A DNA stretch of 16,294 nt from Clostridia bacterium. GTDB lineage: Bacteria; Bacillota; Clostridia; Christensenellales; UBA3700. Positions 1 through 7,137 of this stretch are shown here, piece after piece (position 1 is the stretch's first letter; every line of letters starts with the position of its first letter). The stretch covers positions 1 through 16,294 of the forward strand of contig CAAGRV010000113.1 of NCBI GenBank assembly GCA_900772745.1, in the 5' to 3' direction. Position numbers and translations under genes: made by a program. The notes under the pieces were generated by a model. The model searched no databases. It was not told the origin of the DNA and saw only the letters and a program-made list of their open reading frames with translations.

Positions 1-79
1 AAGCGGCAAGCAACTGCTTCGTCCACACGAAACTGATGCCCCAAAACAACAAACCAAAACATAACAGCAACAATAACAT
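1..79 (-). CDS. EamA/DMT-family transporter, 5' end, runs off the window
   Basis: Reading leftwards from an ATG at 79-77, the frame stays open to the window edge and gives MLLLLLCFGLL followed by FWGISFVWTKQLLAA. The second part closely resembles the first membrane helix of drug/metabolite transporters (EamA, 10-helix inner-membrane exporters), as recalled from the family; no search was run. The ATG has no convincing ribosome site and no basic residues precede the helix, unlike usual DMT N-termini. The poly-Leu stretch is antisense to an A-rich Ig-domain fragment, so the true N-terminus may have been replaced at a junction near 43-60. The codons left of the junction (GGC, ATC, TTC, GTG, AAG) look like the other genes of the window. 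Confidence 0.4.
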   Translation of the reverse strand, partial: MLLLLLCFGLLFWGISFVWTKQLLAA

Positions 80-639
80 ATCCAGAAATTACTGGATTAA
101 CAAAACAATATAGCTATGATAATAAAACTTGGACAAAATACACAACAGCATTAACAATAGACACAAACAAAACAATATATGCAAGAAGTATAGACAGTAC
201 AAACCAAGGATCAGACTCAACAAGAGTAGCAAGTCTATCTGTAACAAATATAGACAAAACGCAACCAACAGTAACATTTGGAACAAATGGAAGTACAAGC
301 TATAAAAAGTCACAAAGTACGACAGTAACAGTAACAAATGCAGGAACAAGTAAAGAAAATGCAAGTAGCTTAAAATACCAATGGACACAAAGCACAACAG
401 CACCAGCAGAAAACACATTTAGCACAACATTCACATCAGGAGAAACAATAACAAAAACAGACGGAACAGGAAACAATTGGTATTTATGGATAATAGCAAA
501 AAACACAGCAGGAACAACAATAATAACAAAATCAAACGCATTCTACTTAGATAATACAGCACCAACAAATACAGCACCTACAGCAACTTCAACAACAAAA
601 CTAAGCCAAAATACTCGAAAGAAAGAAGTGCTCAAATGA
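37..639 (+). pseudogene. Ig-like repeat surface protein fragment, both ends apparently broken
   Basis: The frame is open from 37 (after a TGA at 34-36) to a TGA at 637-639 but has no start codon at its left end; about 200 codons. The residues are rich in Thr, Ser and Asn and form beta-rich units. One unit contains QYSYDNKTWTKYTTALTI, typical of bacterial Ig-like or chitobiase-C-terminal-like repeats. Another runs from a DKTQPTVTF linker to FYLDNTAPTNTAPTATSTT, the linker that normally opens a further repeat. Instead the chain ends in LSQNTRKKEVLK, which is unlike the family. Such repeats belong to secreted or wall-attached proteins. Thr is nearly always ACA, with ATA, AGA, GTA and GCA favoured, whereas neighbours prefer C-ending codons. 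This suggests a transferred remnant, or an assembly chimera if the window starts at a contig end. Confidence 0.55.
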
Positions 640-723
640 TATTTATTTTTGCAAAATTATTGTTTGAATTTTATGAAATAAAATATATTCGATTTATTTT
701 CCTGTCACTTCGCCAACAAAAAT

Positions 724-749
724 GGACTAGTGAATTTAGTCCGTTTTTT
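724..749. terminator. bidirectional intrinsic terminator
   Basis: A 6-bp perfect stem (GGACTA 724-729, TAGTCC 737-742) with a 7-nt loop is followed by G and TTTTTT on the plus strand. An A-run just upstream (to 722) gives a U-tail on the minus strand. It lies between the convergent Ig fragment (ends 639) and the YbjN-like gene (ends 845), so it can serve both. Confidence 0.7.
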
Positions 750-783
750 GATACATAAATAACATAGGTAGTCGAACGAGAGC

Positions 784-808
784 CTGAAAAAAGGGTTTTT
801 CTTTTCAG
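784..808. other. hairpin in the 3' region of the YbjN-like gene
   Basis: CTGAAAA (784-790) pairs perfectly with TTTTCAG (802-808) around an 11-nt loop. It lies 37 bp beyond the stop of the minus-strand gene and before the stronger terminator at 724-749. It lacks a U-tail on the minus strand, so it may protect the 3' end rather than terminate. Apart from these two hairpins nothing was recognised in 640-844. Confidence 0.3.
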
Positions 809-844
809 AATCGCCCTTGTGCTGAGTAAATTGTTTTGAAAGTT

Positions 845-1354
845 TTACTTGTGTATGAATTGGTGCAAGTCTTCAAGACTTATCATACCTTTTGACAACA
901 GCAAAAGTTTGTCGTTGAACAAGTCGACTGCGCCACAGCCCATTTGTATAAAATATGAGAAAATGTCGTCATCAACATTGCTATCTGCCCAGCGGTTGCA
1001 CATCTTAAAGCTAATCTCCCCAGTATCAACATTTAGGTCAAAATGTCCATTGTTTAGATATTTGTTGATCATACAAATCGCCATTGCCGCCTCTCTCAAT
1101 TTCTCTTTTCCGAATTCGACTGGCAACAACGAAGTAAAAATAAAAAGATTGTCACACGCATTTACCGCCAAAATTATGTCCATCGGCAAATCATTGCCTT
1201 TCAAGCTCGCCGTCAACACATTGAGCCCCTCTTCGGCGTCATGAATTGTATATTCCATTTCTTTTTGGTCGAGATAATTGCAAAGTTTGGCAAAAATTTT
1301 ATCCCCTACTTCAAAATCATCTTTTATCAAAGTTCCATCTATTCTATACTTCAT
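845..1354 (-). CDS. YbjN domain-containing protein
   Basis: 169 residues, cytoplasmic, with no signal peptide or membrane segment. The order of elements fits the YbjN superfamily (type III chaperone-like alpha/beta fold). A helix near residues 18-32 (DKIFAKLCNYLDQK) precedes strands ending in a hydrophobic run at about 68-78 (DNLFIFTSLLP). A helix with MINKYLNNGHFDLN (about 95-108) is followed by strand GEISFKM, and a final helical half starts around DDDIFSYFIQMGCGAVDLFNDKLL. Family members are poorly understood and have been linked to stress responses or chaperone-like binding; the role here is unknown. The ATG at 1354 has a strong ribosome site (GGGGAGAG, 3 nt away). A promoter at 1393-1420 and a terminator at 724-749 make it a single-gene unit. 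The family call is from remembered pattern. Confidence 0.72.
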   Translation of the reverse strand: MKYRIDGTLIKDDFEVGDKIFAKLCNYLDQKEMEYTIHDAEEGLNVLTASLKGNDLPMDIILAVNACDNLFIFTSLLPVEFGKEKLREAAMAICMINKYLNNGHFDLNVDTGEISFKMCNRWADSNVDDDIFSYFIQMGCGAVDLFNDKLLLLSKGMISLEDLHQFIHK

Positions 1355-1392
1355 AATCTCTCCCCGTCTTTACGACCATTGTTTATAATACC

Positions 1393-1420
1393 ATTATATC
1401 AAAAATCTGTACAATTTCAA
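1393..1420 (-). promoter_or_regulatory. sigma-A-type promoter of the YbjN-like gene
   Basis: On the minus strand TTGAAA (1415-1420) and TATAAT (1393-1398) are separated by 16 bp, about 40 bp ahead of the ATG at 1354. The predicted start site near 1386 gives a leader of roughly 30 nt carrying GGGGAGAG. Confidence 0.6.
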
Positions 1421-1638
1421 TAGTTTATCAAATTTTCTCGTTTCGAATTTGTGGATATGATTTTCCCCGCACCTTTTTACTTCGTACATTTTTATTGTCT
1501 AGTCCACCTGTCTCCACAAATCTTTTGGCTTTCGCTCTCACTATTTCATATTCCCAACTGCTTAAAACACACTTTCCCAATTTTTGACTTTCTTCATTTT
1601 CCTTTGATTTTGTTTGTTTTTACTATTGTTTTATGCAA
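1421..1638. other. intergenic region, no recognised gene
   Basis: This stretch between the YbjN promoter and the protease terminator is strongly purine-rich on the minus strand. It holds a 38-codon GTG frame (1428-1541, minus; basic peptide) with no convincing start signal, and a 9-bp inverted repeat ATTTGTGGA (1447-1455) / TCCACAAAT (1513-1521), which could be chance. No promoter, RNA gene or known element was recognised. Confidence 0.4.
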
Positions 1639-1668
1639 AATACCCGCCATATTTATTGGACAGGTATT
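1639..1668 (-). terminator. probable terminator of the double-protease gene
   Basis: A 10-bp stem with two G-U pairs forms between AATACCTGTC and GGCGGGTATT on the minus strand, with a 10-nt loop, followed by a short TTGC tail. It lies about 35 bp beyond the protease stop codon (1704). The U-tail is short, so efficiency is uncertain. Confidence 0.45.
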
Positions 1669-1703
1669 ATGTTCAAATGTGCGATATGTATCGACTTTTT
1701 GCG

Positions 1704-4700
1704 TTATTTTTTGTTTTGGTTGTCAGGCTTTGGGGCTCTTTTTTTGAGTACAATCACCACCGCCACGATTGCTACCACAATAATTGCCATTATGCCTGAG
1801 CCGACAGCTATGCCCAACGCTTGTCCGCTGACGTTTTCTTTGTCTGTGCTTGGATTGTTCTCGATAGGCGGCGTTGGATTTTCTTCGCTTGGCGGATTTG
1901 GTTTTTCTTCACCACTCGGTGGCGTTGGCTTGTCGTCGCTCGGTGGAGCTGGTTTGTCTTCACCGCTTGGCGGTGTTGGGACAGGAGCTGGCTCATACAC
2001 CGCAACAAGGTTTGTATCGCCATTGGCAACGAATGTATATTCTCTGTCCATACTAACTATTTCGCCCTTTTCGTTGCGCCAGCCTTTGAAAATTTGGTCT
2101 TTCTCTGGCTCTTTGGCAACGATTGTTACGCTTTCGCCCTCTTTATAGATTTGCTCTTCGCCGTTCACGATTATTTTATGTTCGACGATTGGAGGGATAA
2201 CTAGGTCTTGGCTCGTCACTTTCTTGCCGTCCTTGTCGAACAGCTTGTTGCAACAAGCACACTTGTAGTGTCCCTTCGTGCCCTCTTTGTCTTTGGTTGG
2301 GGGCACTTCGTCTATCCACTTTCCCAACATGTGAGCGTGCTCATCGATTGGAATAGCCAAACTTTCCCAAGTCGTTGGCTGTTTGTTCTCATCAAAATAC
2401 TTGCCACATTGGGCACATTTATAATGCGCCCTTCTGCCTACTTCGGTGCATGTTGGAGGCACTTCGGCAATGAGATTTCCCCACTCGTGCTCGGCATAAT
2501 CCGTATCTACAATTTTTTCTTGCTCTACAAAAGCTGAGTTTCCAAATCTTGCCGTGCGGTATTTGATTTTGCCCTTTTCACAGCAAGTTGGTTGTTTGAT
2601 TGTGCTCTTCACCGTCATCACCGTTTCGGACTGGACGTGAGAACTGTCTATACCACACACTCGTGTTGCTGTCACTTGCGTATTGTCCGCCGACCAAGTG
2701 TAGGTTGGCTCGCCCCAAGAATGTCCTGACGCCGACTTGGTTTGAACTCTTTTTGTTTGGGTGACAAAGCCTGCCTTTTCGAAAGTTGCGGTATATTCCA
2801 CAATCTCCGCTCTGTCGCAAGTTTGATTTTGAATTGTGCGGGCGGTCACTTTGCCCACTTCTTCATCGACGTGAGAGCTGTCCTTTGCACAAACTCTTTT
2901 GGCTGTACACATTGTATTGTCCGCTGACCAAGTGTAGGTTGGCTCGCCCCAAGAATGTCCTGATGCCGACTTGGTTTGAACTCTTTTTGTTTGAGTGACA
3001 AAGCCTGCCTTTTCAAAAGTTGCGGTATATTCCACAATTTCCGGCTTGTCGCAAGTTTGATTTTGAATTGTGCGGGCGGTCACTTTGCCCACTTCTTCTT
3101 CGACGTGAGAGCTGTCTTTTGTACAAACTCTTTTGGCTGTGCACATTGTGTTGTCCGCCGACCAAGTATAGGTTGGCTTGCCCCACTCGTGCTGGCAACC
3201 CACCACGTTTTCTACCCCTGATATAGAGAATGTCAACCTGTTTTCACCCATTTGGTTGACATTGACAACCAACCCCGCAGGAAGAACCAATCTCTCACCC
3301 AATCCTACTGCGCTGTCTGATTTTGTCGCTTCTTTCCCTGCTGATATTATTTCATAATTCCATTTGTTGCCACTCGTTCCCACATTGGATGGGAACTTTA
3401 TGTCGGTCGTTGCAAGATAACATACCAGTCCGCTTTTGAGAGTAAGTCCGCCGTCTTTCTTTCCTGTGACAAAAGAATAAATATCTTTGTTTTGGCTGTC
3501 GTATTTGTTGGCAGTGCCTTGAAAATTGCGGTATTCGAGATATAGCGTTTTGTTTATGCTCGGAATATCCATTTTGTACCCCATCACGCCACCGCCCTTT
3601 GTCAGTACGTCGAGCGTATATGTGCCACTTGCATTGATAGTTTGCACTTGGTGCTCGTCCAAAAATCCCATCGCCTCTCGCTCTTTGGCGGACACGAATT
3701 GACCCACAGGTCCGATAGGCTTGCCCATAATAGACATAAGCGACACGGGACTTTGACTCTCTGAGCGATACAAGTCCTTGACGCCGAAAACGTGCAACAT
3801 TTCGTGATAAATCTTGCCCGTGTTGACAAACGGCAGGTTGTCTTGCGCCTTGTACAAAATAGGCTTGCCGTCTTCTTTTCTCTGATATGACAGCGTAAGT
3901 TGAATATAGTTGCCACTGGTATAAGTTTTACCTTTGTCTTGGAGCTCAACCGCTGTCCAATGGTCACGATAATCCCACAGCGGATCGCCGTGCCTCACAT
4001 TGATATTTTGCACGGTATTTTTGTAAATCACCGTGATATTGTCTATTTTGCCGTCGCCGTTTTTGTCTAGGTCGGACAAGTCAAACAACTTCGTTCCGCT
4101 TAGATTGGACGGCTTTGCACCACGAGATATTGCATTTTGGATAGCGTTTTTCCAGTCTTCTTTGAGCTCATACATTCTAGCCCCCCTCTCGCTATTTTCG
4201 AATCCGATTGGGTTGGCGTCGTCCTTGATTGCATAGTATCCACGAGGTTTGCTCAGCGTAAGCGAACCGCCCTTGTCATACAAATACAGCGTACGCATCT
4301 TGATCTTGTCGTTGGAAACATTCTGCATATAATCTCGCACAGAATATTCGCTCATATTGTAGGTATTGTTGATGATTTCTTTGACGGCGGTATCGCCGTA
4401 CTTGGTGCCAGTGAACTCGTCTTCGTCTTGGAACTTGGCGAACAACACTAGGTTGGTAAAATTCCAATCTTTTATCTCATCGTCTGGCGACTCTTGCTCG
4501 GGGATATCATCTCCGAGCTTGGTGTAAGCCTTGATTCTGGCAACAGCACCGCCATAAGATATATAATCATATCCATAATATCCACCGCCATACGATGGCT
4601 TTTTGGACTCTGATTGAACCATTCTAACGAACGCATCGCCGGCAGAATTTCTTGTGTTGACAACTATCGAAAAATAAGAGCCTTGGGCAAGTTTGATTGG

Positions 4701-5894
4701 CGTATCCAGTTTGATTGTGTTGTAGCCACCATACTTGAAAGTTTGTGTTTTCTGTGCCGCCAAAGTACCCTTTTCTACTTGCGCTGGTCCACTGCTTGTC
4801 AAATCAGTATATACTTGGACAGTCACTTCTACGTCATTGCCGACAAATCCCACGTTGACAGCTTTGAGATATTCCGCTTGGTCTGCCGTTCCCTTTTTGG
4901 CTTGATAAACGTTGGCAACCTGATTTCGTTTGATGAGTGGCTGATCATCTTCGTTGTTGTCATAATAATAGTTGTAATCATACTCTTCTCTTGGAGCATA
5001 ACTAAAAGACCAAGCCGCCGAATCGACTATTTTGCTCTCATAAGTCAACCAAAAATATCCGTTGTCATTGTAGCTATTTTTGACAAGCCAACCGCCGTTG
5101 GCGCTTGCTGGTTTTGGTGCAAAATTGCTTTTGTCAATGTTGTCGTCCCAACCCACCAAAGTGATAGCGTGCGGTATGCCGTTATTTATTGCGTTGTCAT
5201 TGTAATATTGTTTCGTGCCACCATCATAATAGCAAGATGAAGTTACCGCGCCATATTGGGCGATTGCTCTTTTGATTTCGTCAATTCTATCCTCACCACT
5301 CTTGCCCGAATATATAGCGTTGGCACTTTCTAGGCGATAGAGCGAATTTTCCCATACGTCTGCGGCAGGTTTGTCCCCACCTATTGGACCTTGCCACATA
5401 CTGAGTACTGCGGGAGTGTGCGCAATTTGTCCCGCCCCCTGTGTCCACCCTCCCGATGGAAGTTTCGAAACGCTTTGTGTATTGCCAAGCGGATCGGCAT
5501 TCCTCACATATTTGCGATATGCCAAAGCTTGAGGATTTAGCCTTAGACTATCCTTGTTGCCAAGTCCGCTCTTCAAGATTGACGCCTCGGAAGCTTGCGT
5601 TGCCGAATATGCCCAACAAAGATTGGTTCCCCCTTGATCCTTGACAGGAGTCAAAGCATCTCGTGGGTCGAATTTGGACAAAGCTACTATCTCATCAGCA
5701 AAACTATAAAAGCGCTGTGCGTCAGTGCTGACAGCGGTCTTTGTTGCGGTAGCTGTGCTGGCTGAAATGCCATTTTGCGGAGCTCCCAATGCACAAGCCG
5801 TACAAAGAACTGCTAGCACTATCGTCATTGTCAGTGCCAACGTTATGATTTTTGATATGGAGTTGTGCAATGTCTTTTTTGTCATTTTCTGCAT
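1704..5894 (-). CDS. secreted, membrane-anchored double protease: papain-like (C1A) plus M6-type metalloprotease
   Basis: About 1396 residues from the ATG at 5894. Order: signal peptide (h-region about 16-35). A papain-like C1 domain follows at about 75-300, with oxyanion Gln87, Cys93 (in GGTNLCWAYSA), His242 (HAITLVGWDDN) and Asn273 (LVKNSYN). Next is a lectin-like beta domain (about 303-459) of the kind that follows bacterial C1 domains. Then an M6-type metalloprotease (about 477-772) has a Ca-loop DLDKNGDGKID near 610-618, the zinc motif HEMLHVFGVKD (His697, Glu698, His701, Asp707) and a Met-turn SIMG. After it come three 78-residue repeats (902-1135), two Cys-pair HYKCxxC repeats (1136-1237), an InlB/Flg_new-like domain (1237-1301), a Pro-rich spacer and one C-terminal helix (1359-1383) with a basic tail; no LPXTG is present. 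It probably digests or binds extracellular protein. Start uncertain: the frame opens at TTG 5978, with ATGs at 5969, 5894 and 5885, none with a good ribosome site. 5894 was chosen because it places the signal peptide normally. Confidence 0.9.
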   Translation of the reverse strand: MQKMTKKTLHNSISKIITLALTMTIVLAVLCTACALGAPQNGISASTATATKTAVSTDAQRFYSFADEIVALSKFDPRDALTPVKDQGGTNLCWAYSATQASEASILKSGLGNKDSLRLNPQALAYRKYVRNADPLGNTQSVSKLPSGGWTQGAGQIAHTPAVLSMWQGPIGGDKPAADVWENSLYRLESANAIYSGKSGEDRIDEIKRAIAQYGAVTSSCYYDGGTKQYYNDNAINNGIPHAITLVGWDDNIDKSNFAPKPASANGGWLVKNSYNDNGYFWLTYESKIVDSAAWSFSYAPREEYDYNYYYDNNEDDQPLIKRNQVANVYQAKKGTADQAEYLKAVNVGFVGNDVEVTVQVYTDLTSSGPAQVEKGTLAAQKTQTFKYGGYNTIKLDTPIKLAQGSYFSIVVNTRNSAGDAFVRMVQSESKKPSYGGGYYGYDYISYGGAVARIKAYTKLGDDIPEQESPDDEIKDWNFTNLVLFAKFQDEDEFTGTKYGDTAVKEIINNTYNMSEYSVRDYMQNVSNDKIKMRTLYLYDKGGSLTLSKPRGYYAIKDDANPIGFENSERGARMYELKEDWKNAIQNAISRGAKPSNLSGTKLFDLSDLDKNGDGKIDNITVIYKNTVQNINVRHGDPLWDYRDHWTAVELQDKGKTYTSGNYIQLTLSYQRKEDGKPILYKAQDNLPFVNTGKIYHEMLHVFGVKDLYRSESQSPVSLMSIMGKPIGPVGQFVSAKEREAMGFLDEHQVQTINASGTYTLDVLTKGGGVMGYKMDIPSINKTLYLEYRNFQGTANKYDSQNKDIYSFVTGKKDGGLTLKSGLVCYLATTDIKFPSNVGTSGNKWNYEIISAGKEATKSDSAVGLGERLVLPAGLVVNVNQMGENRLTFSISGVENVVGCQHEWGKPTYTWSADNTMCTAKRVCTKDSSHVEEEVGKVTARTIQNQTCDKPEIVEYTATFEKAGFVTQTKRVQTKSASGHSWGEPTYTWSADNTMCTAKRVCAKDSSHVDEEVGKVTARTIQNQTCDRAEIVEYTATFEKAGFVTQTKRVQTKSASGHSWGEPTYTWSADNTQVTATRVCGIDSSHVQSETVMTVKSTIKQPTCCEKGKIKYRTARFGNSAFVEQEKIVDTDYAEHEWGNLIAEVPPTCTEVGRRAHYKCAQCGKYFDENKQPTTWESLAIPIDEHAHMLGKWIDEVPPTKDKEGTKGHYKCACCNKLFDKDGKKVTSQDLVIPPIVEHKIIVNGEEQIYKEGESVTIVAKEPEKDQIFKGWRNEKGEIVSMDREYTFVANGDTNLVAVYEPAPVPTPPSGEDKPAPPSDDKPTPPSGEEKPNPPSEENPTPPIENNPSTDKENVSGQALGIAVGSGIMAIIVVAIVAVVIVLKKRAPKPDNQNKK
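2490..3191 (-). repeat. three tandem 234-bp (78-residue) coding repeats in the protease
   Basis: Units start at H(E/S)WG-PTYTWSADNT, at 3191, 2957 and 2723 reading down the minus strand, with an exact 234-bp period. The first two units are nearly identical in DNA, suggesting recent duplication or gene conversion. The third (2490-2723) has diverged but keeps PTYTWSADNT and DSSHV. The following region (to about 2180) holds two shorter repeats with T-x-E-G...HYKCxxC, a related His/Cys repeat type common in Firmicute surface proteins. Each 78-residue unit has several His and Cys residues that could bind metal or form disulfides. Confidence 0.85.
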
Positions 5895-5980
5895 ACGTAT
5901 CGAGTTTTTGAGCTCGTAGCTCTTGTGTGGGTGTTTGTTTTTACAATCTCTATCGTCTAGTTCCCACATTCGTTTCAACT

Positions 5981-6020
5981 ATCCACTTCCCCTTGCTAAG
6001 GGGCAGTCTTTTTAGTGGAT
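5981..6020. repeat. palindromic ATCC...GGAT element, copy 1 (short)
   Basis: The outer inverted repeat ATCCACT (5981-5987) / AGTGGAT (6014-6020) encloses the perfect stem CCCCTT-GCT-AAGGGG (5989-6003) and then CAGTCTTTTTT. The hairpin plus T-run is terminator-like on the plus strand. It shares CCACTTCCCCTT...AAGGGGCAGTCTTTTT with copy 2. It ends 3 bp from the farthest upstream start codon (5978) of the protease frame, so its sequence forms part of that gene's leader. Confidence 0.6.
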
Positions 6021-6052
6021 TGTTTACTATCTATAATTGTAAGTTGGCTTAT

Positions 6053-6130
6053 CAATCCCTTTCGGCTTGCTCCCACTGCGCTTTTGCAAGCCACTTTCCC
6101 TTATCTAAGGGACAGTCTTTTTGCGGATTG
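6053..6130. repeat. palindromic ATCC...GGAT element, copy 2
   Basis: 78 bp with terminal inverted repeats CAATCC (6053-6058) / GGATTG (6125-6130). Inside are two perfect hairpins: GGCTTGC (6064-6070) with GCAAGCC (6086-6092), and TCCCTT-ATCT-AAGGGA (6097-6112) followed by CAGTCTTTTT. It matches copy 4 (15982-16059) over its whole length, which is the same size. No reading frame of note lies inside. Confidence 0.65.
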
Positions 6131-6157
6131 TTTTCCATTTTAGCAAGTGCCTTTGAC

Positions 6158-6237
6158 TTATCCTTGTTGTGAGCGCCCCTTACGGTAAGGGAAGCTGGCT
6201 AGCACAAAGCCTTGCGACTGCTAGACTGAGGGGATAA
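6158..6237. repeat. palindromic ATCC...GGAT element, copy 3 (opposite orientation)
   Basis: 80 bp bounded by TTATCC (6158-6163) / GGATAA (6232-6237). On the minus strand it reads ATCCCCTCAGTC ... CAGCTTCCCTTACCGTAAGGG, with the stem CCCTTAC-G-GTAAGGG and an inner CTAGC/GCTAG pair. CCCTCAGTC and the CAGCT-CCCTT core are shared with copy 5. It begins 3 bp after the stop codon of the methyltransferase gene and may serve as its 3' hairpin. The pattern resembles short palindromic repeats scattered in Clostridia genomes, from memory only. Confidence 0.6.
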
Positions 6238-6240
6238 AAG

Positions 6241-6981
6241 CTATTTACTTTCATATGCCTTGTTGTACAAAATCTTGGCTTGGTCGGTCATACTTCCGTC
6301 CTGATTGTAGACAACTAGGCTATCCACCACCATACCGCTTTGTCCACCCTTTTTACCCTCGATGATGAAGGTGTCGGGGCGTTTGTCTGCCTTGGGATAG
6401 ACGAGCGTCATTTTCTTTGGACTTAGTTGGTTCTCCACCATACTTGCCAACACTTCTGCCATGCGTTCGGTCTTGTGTATCATAAAAAACTTCCCGCCGA
6501 ATTGCAATATTTGACTGGCTTGTCGTACAATGCCGTCCAAAGTACAACTGCTCTCGTGTCTTGCCAGCGCAATGCTCTCGGTCAGTCTTTTTTGTCCGCT
6601 TTGCTCAGCAAAATATGGCGGGTTGCATACCACTACGCTCACGCTTTCTTTGCCCAAAATGCTATCCGTGTCGTTGATATCCGCATGCACAATTTGCACT
6701 CTGTCTTGCAAGTTGTTGAACTCGACATTCTTCATCGCCAACAAGTATGCGTCCTCTTGCTTTTCCACTCCCACGACTTTTTGTGCGGTAGTTTTGCCCG
6801 CCACCAAGATAGCAATCACTCCGTTTCCGCACCCAAAATCTACCACAATATCACGCTTGGTTGCTCGCACGTGATTGGCAAGCAATACGGCGTCTGACGT
6901 AAAACAATATCCGTCCACGTCTTGCCAAAGTTTGAGATTGTTGTATTCGAGATCGTCCAGTCTTAGTTGTTTTTCTTGCAT
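6241..6981 (-). CDS. trmN6: tRNA1(Val) (adenine(37)-N6)-methyltransferase family
   Basis: 246 residues, cytoplasmic. Class I SAM-dependent methyltransferase with motif I VVDFGCGNGVIAIL (about 46-59), an acidic Glu after beta-2 (VVGVEKQ, residue 73) and the catalytic NPPYF (120-124), which marks N6-adenine or other exocyclic-N methylation. The N-terminal LRLDDLEYNNLKLWQDVDGYCFTSDAVLLAN pattern (split here: residues 6-36) and overall length fit the COG4123/YfiC family, which methylates A37 of tRNA1(Val). The ATG at 6981 has AGGTGA 4-5 nt upstream. The terminator at 7030-7064 separates it from the preceding gene, so it is probably transcribed alone. In many genomes this gene sits near rsmI and tmk; that context is absent here. 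An rRNA target cannot be excluded. Confidence 0.85.
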   Translation of the reverse strand: MQEKQLRLDDLEYNNLKLWQDVDGYCFTSDAVLLANHVRATKRDIVVDFGCGNGVIAILVAGKTTAQKVVGVEKQEDAYLLAMKNVEFNNLQDRVQIVHADINDTDSILGKESVSVVVCNPPYFAEQSGQKRLTESIALARHESSCTLDGIVRQASQILQFGGKFFMIHKTERMAEVLASMVENQLSPKKMTLVYPKADKRPDTFIIEGKKGGQSGMVVDSLVVYNQDGSMTDQAKILYNKAYESK

Positions 6982-7029
6982 TTTTCACCTGCTTTTCTAA
7001 TTTTATGCTAACATATTTTTATAAATAAG

Positions 7030-7065
7030 AAAAGCGTATATAAAAAAATTTTACATACGCTTTTT
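7030..7065. terminator. strong intrinsic terminator (10-bp stem)
   Basis: AAAAGCGTAT (7030-7039) pairs perfectly with ATACGCTTTT (7055-7064) around an A/T loop, with T-rich tails on both strands. It lies downstream of the minus-strand gene ending at 7185 (or 7138) and upstream of the methyltransferase. It therefore ends the former transcript; there is no plus-strand gene for it to serve. Confidence 0.75.
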
Positions 7066-7137
7066 GTAATTTTTAGCCCTTTGTTTGGTCTACAATCTAC
7101 TTTTTTGCCTTGTTTTGTACGCTTTATTTGCGTTTGA

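Noticed and set aside
89..418. Leu-rich 109-residue frame on the minus strand
   Set aside because: It is the antisense reading of the ACA-rich Ig fragment, which produces Leu/Phe-rich nonsense; it has no ribosome site.
1447..1521. 9-bp inverted repeat ATTTGTGGA/TCCACAAAT as insertion-element ends
   Set aside because: A few such pairs within 60 bp are expected in a window of this size, and no transposase or target duplication is seen.
1428..1541. 38-codon basic frame from GTG 1541 on the minus strand
   Set aside because: Short, with only a loose GGGA upstream and no promoter or recognised family; the strand is purine-rich, which favours open frames.
5981..6237. CRISPR-like array
   Set aside because: The repeats differ in length and orientation, lack uniform spacers and are palindromic elements rather than array units.
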